A stretch of 40,438 nt of DNA from Gemmatimonadota bacterium (lineage in GTDB: Bacteria; Latescibacterota; UBA2968), in assembly GCA_009838845.1 (NCBI GenBank), contig VXRD01000084.1, positions 1 through 40,438 on the forward strand. The letters run 5' to 3'. A model generated the notes under the pieces. It was not told where the DNA came from, made no database searches, and saw only the letters and a program-made list of their open reading frames with translations. A program made the translations under genes and the position numbers. The stretch's first letter is position 1, and each line of letters begins with the position of its first letter. Below, one piece after another: positions 34,902 to 40,438 of the stretch.

Positions 34902-36443
34902 ATGGCAGACGCTATTGAAACACTGACGCGAAAAGACTTCGTATCCGACCAGGAAGTGCGCTGGTGCCCCGGTTGTGGTGATTACGCCATCCTCGCACAG
35001 ATGCAGCGCGTGTTGCCCGAAATGGGCATTGCGCGGGAAGATATGGTCTTTATATCGGGCATCGGTTGCTCCAGCCGCTTCCCCTATTACATGAACACGT
35101 ACGGTCTGCACACCATTCACGGTCGTGCGGCAACCGTGGCGACTGGCCTCAAAGTGGCCAATCCCGACCTGCATGTGTGGGTAATCACCGGCGATGGCGA
35201 CAGCCTATCCATAGGTGGCAATCACCTGTTGCATGTGCTGCGTCGCAACGTCGATCTCAACATCATACTCTTCAACAATGCGATCTACGGCCTCACCAAA
35301 GGACAATACTCACCTACATCGCCGCCGGGCACGCGCACCTATTCGTCGCCCATGGGCTCTGTGGAACAGGACTTCAATGCCATCTCCGTTGCCCTGGCAG
35401 CCGAAGCCACCTTTGTCGCCCGCAGTGTTGACCGCAACACCAAGCACATGGCCGAGATTCTCAAACGCGCCACCGAACACCGCGGCACATCCTTTGTCGA
35501 AATTTACCAGAACTGCAACATCTACAACGACGGTGCCTGGTTTTTTGCAACTGAGGCAGATGTCAAAGACGATCAGACCGTCATTCTGGAACACGGCCAA
35601 CCCATCATTTTTGGCAAAGACCGCGACAAGGGCATCCGCGTCAATGGACTCGCACCCGAAGTCGTAACCCTGGGCAATGGCGTATCGGAAAGCGACTTGC
35701 TCACACACGACGAAACCCTGGACAATCCAGCCCATGCGTATTTGCTCAGCCGCCTCACACATCCGGAATATCCCGTACCATTCGGCGTATTTCGCTGTGT
35801 AGAACGTCCAATTTACGAAGAGCAAATCATCGCACAGGGCCGCCAGGCGGTTGAAGAACGCGGTGCAGGCGACCTCAATGCACTGTATCACGCGACAGAC
35901 ACCTGGATTGTTCCCGAAGGTCCCGACGCCGAAACCGTGCAAGAAGTCCACGAAGAATTGCCCACATCGAATATCATTCCCGATATCGAACAAGAAGACC
36001 CCATGGCACCGCGCACCGCGCTTCAGCAACTGCTCTACGACCCCATCTCATCGCTCGACCTGCCAGCACCCGAATGCGTATCCGCCGAGACCTCGGTAGC
36101 CGATGCCGTCGAGACCATGCGCAGCAAAAATCTGGGATGTTTGCTGGTCGTTGACAAACAGGGCTTGTTGCGCGGCATATTCGCACAGGGCGATCTCTTT
36201 GAAAAAGTTGCCGGGCGCGATATAGATCTGACAAAAATAACGGTCGATAGCCTGATGACCAAAGACCCCACCGCATTGAAAACATCTGATCCCATCGGTC
36301 ACCTCCTGCACCTGATGTCTCTGCACGGCTTCCGCCACATACCCATTGTAGATCCCGATGGGCGTCCCGTGGGCCTGGCATCCTTCAAAGTCATGCTCAA
36401 GTTCACCGGCGGCCTCTTCTCAGACGACATATCGCCCAACTAA
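34902..36443 (+). CDS. korB: 2-oxoacid:ferredoxin oxidoreductase beta subunit with C-terminal CBS pair
   Basis: A 513-residue protein; ordinary KorB is about 280-350. The N-terminal catalytic part (about 1-340) has the [4Fe-4S] cysteines C22 and C25 (CPGCGD), C56 (IGCSS) and C205 (QNCNIY), and the thiamine diphosphate motif from GDGDS (97) to NN (125-126). After a linker rich in acidic residues (about 340-370), two CBS repeats follow (about 385-440, LGCLLVVDKQGLLRGIFAQGDL; about 450-505, HIPIVDPDGRPVGLAS). The fusion places a nucleotide-sensing module directly on the TPP/Fe-S subunit. It lies 12 bases after korA, with GAGG upstream. Confidence 0.93.
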   Translation: MADAIETLTRKDFVSDQEVRWCPGCGDYAILAQMQRVLPEMGIAREDMVFISGIGCSSRFPYYMNTYGLHTIHGRAATVATGLKVANPDLHVWVITGDGDSLSIGGNHLLHVLRRNVDLNIILFNNAIYGLTKGQYSPTSPPGTRTYSSPMGSVEQDFNAISVALAAEATFVARSVDRNTKHMAEILKRATEHRGTSFVEIYQNCNIYNDGAWFFATEADVKDDQTVILEHGQPIIFGKDRDKGIRVNGLAPEVVTLGNGVSESDLLTHDETLDNPAHAYLLSRLTHPEYPVPFGVFRCVERPIYEEQIIAQGRQAVEERGAGDLNALYHATDTWIVPEGPDAETVQEVHEELPTSNIIPDIEQEDPMAPRTALQQLLYDPISSLDLPAPECVSAETSVADAVETMRSKNLGCLLVVDKQGLLRGIFAQGDLFEKVAGRDIDLTKITVDSLMTKDPTALKTSDPIGHLLHLMSLHGFRHIPIVDPDGRPVGLASFKVMLKFTGGLFSDDISPN

Positions 36444-36551
36444 CGATAGCGTCCATATATTTCTGTAAAAAGTAAAAAAATCACCGTAGCTCCGAGAAAA
36501 ATCTTAAGATAGGGGTGAGAAGTAATATAAACCCTAACCCTGGAGGCTACG

Positions 36552-36725
36552 ATGACCCACCCCAAAGAGATTAAAATTACTGCGCCAGAGCAATTTGCAC
36601 TTTTGAATGACCCTGATTTTCTTAATCAGGCCGTGACCCGCTTCCTCTAGCAGTTTATGGAAAATGTGGAGATCAGGTCTCCTCTCCCCGATGCAGGGAG
36701 GGATCCAATATATAAACAAGAATAA
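36552..36725 (+). pseudogene. IS256-type (mutator) transposase N-terminal remnant
   Basis: Starts at ATG 36552 behind GGAGG with MTHPKEIKITAPEQFALLND, and continues PDFLNQAVTRFL. This is the characteristic start of IS256-family transposases, where QQF would follow; here the first Gln codon is TAG (36648). After QFMEN the frame no longer resembles the family and ends at 36723. Only the left end of an insertion sequence remains; possible terminal-repeat sequence lies at about 36455-36490. Confidence 0.6.
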
Positions 36726-36730
36726 ATATC

Positions 36731-37108
36731 ATGCACAAATATCTATTGTCCACCCCGATGATTCTGCTTTTGCTCATTGGGTCCGCCTCTGCACAAACGG
36801 TTAATTTTTCTCTACGGGGCCTCGACGGCAATACATATAGTGCTTCTGACTATCGCGGCAAAGTGCTCGTGCTTGCGGTCATCGGTTGGAACTGACCGAC
36901 CTGCAGGGCCGCGGGTTCGGCCCTCGAAACATTATGGCAAAATTATAACGATAACCCCAATGTTGCCATGCTGGGTCTTGATAGCTGGAATGGTAGTCGT
37001 GCTCAGGTTGAGGGTTTTCGCGCGAATGGGGGCATCACCTTAACGCGAGTGGTTCTGCTCCGTCCACGTATGATCGTCTCGTTGTTGTTGGCACCGATGG
37101 GACTGTGA
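36731..37108 (+). CDS. Secreted thioredoxin-like selenoprotein candidate (UxxC)
   Basis: ATG 36731 opens a signal peptide (MHKYLLSTPMILLLLIGSAS, then AQ) and a TlpA/redoxin fold: VNFSLRGLDGNTYSASDYRG, KVLVLAVIGWN. Codon 55 (36893-36895) is TGA exactly where the first redox Cys is expected, followed by Pro-Thr-Cys (U55-P-T-C58). The same frame continues as normal redoxin (SALETLWQNY, VAMLGLDSWNGS, VEGFRANGG). A bSECIS-like hairpin follows the TGA. Read with Sec, this frame ends at 37106-37108, but after about residue 103 it leaves the family; the proper continuation (STYDRLVVVGTDGTVKWVSPG) is in the frame of the next entry. So it has a frameshift or small deletion near 37028-37042. It would act as a periplasmic thiol-selenol oxidoreductase. 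The alternative is a decaying gene with two lesions. Confidence 0.68.
36905..36924 (+). promoter_or_regulatory. Bacterial SECIS-like hairpin
   Basis: A perfect 7-bp GC-rich stem AGGGCCG/CGGCCCT (36905-36911 with 36918-36924) with loop CGGGTT. The loop begins 16 bases after the TGA and has G at its second position, which agrees with the general bacterial SECIS rule (loop 16-37 bases downstream, G early in the loop). Confidence 0.62.
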
Positions 37109-38289
37109 AATGGGTATCCCCAGGTATAATTTCAAACGCCCTTTCTACTGCGGAAGCCAAGGTTAAAGAACTGTTGAAGAAAGAACCCGACCCACAGGTG
37201 ACAATTACGGCGGATTCTGAATCCATCACCGAAGGGGTATCTGCGAGATTCACGATCAGAGCGAACCTTCTACCAACCACTGCATTGAGAGTGGGGGTGA
37301 GTGTCAGTGAAACTGGCAATGTCATCAGCTCATCGCCCTCGCAAGTCACTATAAATGCCGATAATACGACCGCTACACTGACAGTGAATACCATTGATGA
37401 TCAAGCATATGAGCCACATAGCTACGTGACAGCACAACTCCAACAAGGAACGGGCTATACAATCGGCACACCACACTATGCCCGCATCACTGTCAATGAC
37501 AATGATGAACCAGCGGATCCACCAGCAGATCCACCAGCAGATCCACCAGCAGATCCACCACCGCCACCACCGCCACCACCGCCACCACCATCAATACCGA
37601 CCGAACCTCAAGTTCCTGATCGCACTGTCATCCGAGATACTCTAAATATCGGGGGTATTCCAAGGACAGATCTATTCTCCCTTGACCTCAATGATAGACC
37701 GGGAAATCAGGCTGCTGACACTCTTAATATCGCCCCAGGACAAGATTTTTCCATCCAGATTTACTGTCACGATACTCAAAAGGGAGACAGGATTCGCACC
37801 CTGATCGAATACGACCCATCCCAACTCATCTTCAAGAGGTTTAAGGCCGATGGCATTACGATAGCCTCTTCCTATTCAAAAAGTCAGGAAAAGGTTGGGC
37901 AGGTGACAGTCACTGCCTATATCTTAAATCAAAGTTCGGGATTTTTGGGGAATACCCTCTTCATGACCACGGATACTTTCTCTGGATCTCAAATAAAAAT
38001 CATACAAGCTGAATTCACGATCAGCGACCCATTCAGTGACCAAATATCTCGTATCTCCTACGCCTCAGTCGAGGAAACCGCCGAAATACATCTGATGAAA
38101 GAACCAACTGAGGTAGAAAAATCCGACTTTAATGGCGATGGCGTCATTGACACCCTTGACTTCATACTGTTTAGTAATGCGTGGGGGACGACCGATCCAA
38201 AATATGACCTTGACGGAGATGGCACTGTCAATTACGGTGATTTTGTGATATTCGCGCGGAATTTTGGCAAAACAGTCGATGGAGGATAA
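37105..38289 (+). CDS. Redoxin tail plus Calx-beta, cohesin-like and dockerin-like modules
   Basis: Begins within the end of the redoxin domain (the frame is open from 36994; GTG at 37105 is only the first possible start) and is most likely the 3' part of the 36731 gene. Order: redoxin end (WVSPGII ... VKELLKK), Calx-beta-like domain (about 33-133; ITEGVSARFTIRANL, ATLTVNTIDDQAYE), ADPP repeats and polyproline (about 137-162), cohesin-like beta domain (about 180-330; TLIEYDPSQLIFKRF). Two dockerin repeats close it: DFNGDGVIDTLDFILFSNAWG and DLDGDGTVNYGDFVIFARNFG, each with a full calcium loop. Without its own signal peptide it needs the upstream part for export. Confidence 0.7.
   Translation: MKWVSPGIISNALSTAEAKVKELLKKEPDPQVTITADSESITEGVSARFTIRANLLPTTALRVGVSVSETGNVISSSPSQVTINADNTTATLTVNTIDDQAYEPHSYVTAQLQQGTGYTIGTPHYARITVNDNDEPADPPADPPADPPADPPPPPPPPPPPPSIPTEPQVPDRTVIRDTLNIGGIPRTDLFSLDLNDRPGNQAADTLNIAPGQDFSIQIYCHDTQKGDRIRTLIEYDPSQLIFKRFKADGITIASSYSKSQEKVGQVTVTAYILNQSSGFLGNTLFMTTDTFSGSQIKIIQAEFTISDPFSDQISRISYASVEETAEIHLMKEPTEVEKSDFNGDGVIDTLDFILFSNAWGTTDPKYDLDGDGTVNYGDFVIFARNFGKTVDGG
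37513..37590 (+). repeat. ADPP minisatellite and proline tract
   Basis: Four 12-base units (GCRGATCCACCA, coding Ala-Asp-Pro-Pro) at 37513-37560, then three 9-base units CCGCCACCA plus one more CCA coding ten prolines. It forms an extended linker between the Calx-beta and cohesin-like domains and is likely variable in length. Confidence 0.85.
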
Positions 38290-38406
38290 CGGAAGCATTT
38301 CGCTCAAAAAATTGCTATCATGCACTATCCGCACCGCATCCACGCCATCAATGCGACTCCTGTCCAGTTGAAACCCCCTTTACGTCCTCATCAACATCAC
38401 AGCGCA

Positions 38407-38442
38407 AAAAGAGTCCGCAAGCACCTCGCGGACTCTTTTTTA
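38407..38442 (+). terminator. Intrinsic terminator
   Basis: Stem AGAGTCCGC/GCGGACTCT (38410-38418 with 38428-38436), A-run before, TTTT then ATT after. It ends the dockerin gene transcript just before the methyltransferase gene. Confidence 0.85.
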
Positions 38443-38453
38443 TTGGAGAAAAA

Positions 38454-39329
38454 ATGAACGATGGCATCATCGGCTCGGGCGGTATGGCGAGTCATAATAA
38501 AAGAGGAAAACATGTCTTGAGCACCGCTGCCAAACGCGACTATCTGTTGGGAACAAATGACGAGGAACTGCACCGCCTGCAAGCGCAACACAATACATGG
38601 CAGGCCGAAACCACAGACTTGTGGGATCGCGCCACCTTTCGCGCTGGGCAAACGATTCTCGACCTCGGTTGTGGCCCGGGCTTTACGAGTTTAGAACTGG
38701 GCGAGCGCGTGGGCGCAGGTGGGCGCGTTCTGGCCGTGGATGGATCAAAGAAATTCGCGGATTTTCTCCGACACCGCGCTGCATCAGCCAGTATGACGCA
38801 AATTGAGGTCGTCGTAGCGGATGTCCGCACCCTTGACCTGCCGGTCGCTTCTATAGACGCTGTGTTCGCTCGTTGGCTACTCTGCTTCATAGAAGAGCCA
38901 CAAAAGGTGATTGAGCAGGTAGCCCGCACGCTTAAAAGAGGTGGACACCTGCTCGTTATGGATTACTGCACTTATGGGGCATTTGTCGCCCAGATTCAAT
39001 ACCCCCACTTGCGGCGCGTGCTGCAGGCAGTACACAGGAGCTTCGGCGATGGACTCGAAATCGGCGATAAGCTGCCCCAACTCATGGAACGTTGTGGCCT
39101 GGAGGTCGTGGAAGTCATTCCTATCGGCGGCATTGCCCGCCCAGGCAACCGCATCTGGTGCTGGATAGAAGATTTCTTGCGCATGTATTTGCCTGAACTC
39201 GTGGCACGCGGCGCATTGCGCGAAGAAGATTGCGCGGCGCATTGGGAAGAATGGCAAACAAATGCCCGCGATCCACAAGCCACTATTTCATCGCCATCAA
39301 TGGTCGGCGTTATTGGCGTCAAGATCTAA
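38454..39329 (+). CDS. Class I SAM-dependent methyltransferase with a captured N-terminus
   Basis: A 291-residue methyltransferase with motif I ILDLGCGPGFTSLEL (about 68-82), VLAVDGSKKF, VVVADVRTLDLP and ARWLLCF, then GGHLLVMDY. The family covers small-molecule and quinone methylases; substrate unknown. ATG 38454 follows GGAGA. The first 15 codons (MNDGIIGSGGMASH) match the start of the next gene (MNDIRIGIIGSGGMASRH) at DNA level apart from a 9-base deletion, and are foreign to a methyltransferase; the native part seems to begin near LSTAAKRDYLLG (TTG 38517). Confidence 0.85.
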   Translation: MNDGIIGSGGMASHNKRGKHVLSTAAKRDYLLGTNDEELHRLQAQHNTWQAETTDLWDRATFRAGQTILDLGCGPGFTSLELGERVGAGGRVLAVDGSKKFADFLRHRAASASMTQIEVVVADVRTLDLPVASIDAVFARWLLCFIEEPQKVIEQVARTLKRGGHLLVMDYCTYGAFVAQIQYPHLRRVLQAVHRSFGDGLEIGDKLPQLMERCGLEVVEVIPIGGIARPGNRIWCWIEDFLRMYLPELVARGALREEDCAAHWEEWQTNARDPQATISSPSMVGVIGVKI

Positions 39330-39342
39330 GTTTGGAGGAAAA

Positions 39343-40320
39343 ATGAACGACATCCGCATTGGCATAATCGGCTCAGGCGGTATGGCGAGTCGCCATGCCC
39401 AGCACTTTTCCCGAACAGATGGCTTTGAACTCATTGCCATTGCTGCGCGAAACATAGAAACCGGGCCAGCACTCGCCAACAAGCACGGTATAGATTACTT
39501 ACCGACCTATCGGGAAATACTCAAACGCGACGACATCGACGCCATCGCAATATGCACCTACAACGACACCCACAGTGAAATCGCCCTTGCCGCGCTCGAT
39601 GCAAACAAACACGTTTTTACCGAATATCCCGCGGCGCGCAATATCGATGAAGCGCAACAATTGCTTTCCAGAATCGACCACTCATCTCGCGTCCTCCGCG
39701 TGGGCCACAACGAAGTACTCTCGCCATCTCACCGGGCACTCAAACGACAAACAGCCCAAACGGGAAATCTCATAACCGCACTATTCACCCGCCTCACCCC
39801 GGGCCGAGGTCAACGTCCTGAAATCCTCTTTAATATCTCCATATCGGGTCCACCAGCCCTCTTTTTTGTCTATAACATCTATCCACTCGTCGATTGTTTT
39901 GGTCCCGCCACCTGGGTTGAAGCCGCAGCCCACTACGAAAATCTGCGCGATGACAGCACCTACGATAGCTTTGCAAATTCTGTCACAGTCGGTTTTGAAA
40001 ACGGCGGTATTGGGCAATGGAACTGGGCTGGTGGCATCGAAATTTCCGATGCCGAAGAATATCGCCGTATTGTCATGACAGACGGGACACTCATCAACAG
40101 AGGCGATGGCTGGCACCTCTCGACAAAATCAAGCGAACACGACCTGCCCGCAGCCGAACCATCGGACGTCACAATCCAAACCCAATTCCTCAAAGACATC
40201 CACAATGGCAACTGGCAAACCGACGCCCGCACAGCCATCAACGCCGCGCTGATCGGCCTCGTAGCCGAACGATCAATAGAAGAAAACCGCCGCGTGCCCC
40301 TCTCAGAACTTCTACAGTGA
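39343..40320 (+). CDS. Gfo/Idh/MocA family oxidoreductase, EKP motif altered
   Basis: The start is ATG 39343 after GGAGG (upstream in-frame codons overlap the methyltransferase gene). A 325-residue protein with Rossmann loop IGIIGSGGMASRHA and the second-strand basic residue in AARN. The usual EKP motif is EYP (E94-Y95-P96), so the conserved Lys that contacts cofactor and substrate is missing. The C-terminal beta-sheet domain is present (VTVGFENGGIGQWNWAGG). It may bind cofactor with altered chemistry or be a non-redox member. It lies 13 bases after the methyltransferase gene. Confidence 0.88.
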   Translation: MNDIRIGIIGSGGMASRHAQHFSRTDGFELIAIAARNIETGPALANKHGIDYLPTYREILKRDDIDAIAICTYNDTHSEIALAALDANKHVFTEYPAARNIDEAQQLLSRIDHSSRVLRVGHNEVLSPSHRALKRQTAQTGNLITALFTRLTPGRGQRPEILFNISISGPPALFFVYNIYPLVDCFGPATWVEAAAHYENLRDDSTYDSFANSVTVGFENGGIGQWNWAGGIEISDAEEYRRIVMTDGTLINRGDGWHLSTKSSEHDLPAAEPSDVTIQTQFLKDIHNGNWQTDARTAINAALIGLVAERSIEENRRVPLSELLQ

Positions 40321-40328
40321 ATAATTCC

Positions 40329-40438
40329 ATGAATTTCGTAATTATATTTGGCCCACCTGCTGTCGGAAAAATGACAGTGGGGTATGAATTGTCGAAAATC
40401 ACGGTCTTAAATGTTTTTCACAATAACATGACCATTGA
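40329..40438 (+). CDS. P-loop NTPase, partial
   Basis: ATG 40329 to the window edge, 36 residues seen (MNFVIIFGPPAVGKMTVGYE ...). The P-loop GPPAVGKMT has Met in place of the first Ser/Thr, as in a group of shikimate-kinase-like or AAA_33-type proteins that also carry the FHNxMT motif seen here (FHNNMTI). Probably a small phosphotransferase. The rest is outside the window. Confidence 0.7.
   Translation, partial: MNFVIIFGPPAVGKMTVGYELSKITVLNVFHNNMTI

Noticed and set aside
37513-37590. Short regular repeats considered as a CRISPR array
   Set aside because: Contiguous 12- and 9-base coding repeats without spacers; they encode a Pro-rich linker.
1-40438. tRNA, rRNA, riboswitch or replication origin
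   Set aside because: No cloverleaf, rRNA segment, recognisable riboswitch core or DnaA-box cluster was seen in the intergenic gaps; a covariance-model scan would be needed to exclude small RNAs.

Overview
The window is about 40 kb of bacterial chromosome with mid-range GC. It has tightly packed genes with AGGAGG-type ribosome sites, short intergenic palindromes and no rRNA, tRNA or CRISPR array that I could see. Secreted proteins with dockerin-type calcium repeats, several formylglycine sulfatases, Gfo/Idh/MocA oxidoreductases, an HpcH/HpaI aldolase and a tandem DUF5069 protein fit an uncultured Latescibacterota- or Poribacteria-like heterotroph. That is a guess from gene content, not a phylogeny.

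Left part (1-6.4 kb, mostly minus strand): a YtrA-type GntR regulator with an ABC ATPase and two paralogous ABC-2 permeases, one cut by the window edge. Next come a secreted Sel1-repeat/S41 peptidase-like protein, a solute-binding-like lipoprotein and a small membrane protein. The gaps hold a family of short palindromes related to each other. At 6.7-10.6 kb is a complete Hen1-Pnkp RNA-repair operon, followed by a cohesin/dockerin-like secreted protein, a sulfatase and an HpaI-type aldolase.

Middle (13.9-20.8 kb): a small accessory island lies between two near-identical terminators. It has a consensus-like promoter, a duplicated 24-bp leader, a possible RelE-like toxin with its partner and a membrane ORF. 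It is followed by a pentapeptide-repeat membrane protein, glutamate dehydrogenase, a DksA-like protein that has lost most of its zinc cysteines, and PolX. At 20.9-27.6 kb one co-directional cluster (oxidoreductase, sugar isomerase, tandem DUF5069, oligogalacturonate-lyase-like propeller, two sulfatases) looks like a catabolic unit for a sulfated, possibly uronate-containing carbohydrate.

Right part: an RND pump with a TTG start, a FIST-domain protein, and an operon of a CBS protein, KorA and a KorB that carries its own C-terminal CBS pair. Next is an IS256-type transposase remnant, then the most striking locus. This is a secreted thioredoxin-like ORF whose first redox cysteine is replaced by an in-frame TGA (UxxC) with a bacterial SECIS-like hairpin directly downstream, so it is probably a selenoprotein. 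It is followed, after a frameshift, by Calx-beta, cohesin-like and dockerin modules. The window ends with a methyltransferase whose 5' end is a copy of the next gene's 5' end, a Gfo/Idh-like oxidoreductase, and a P-loop protein cut by the edge.
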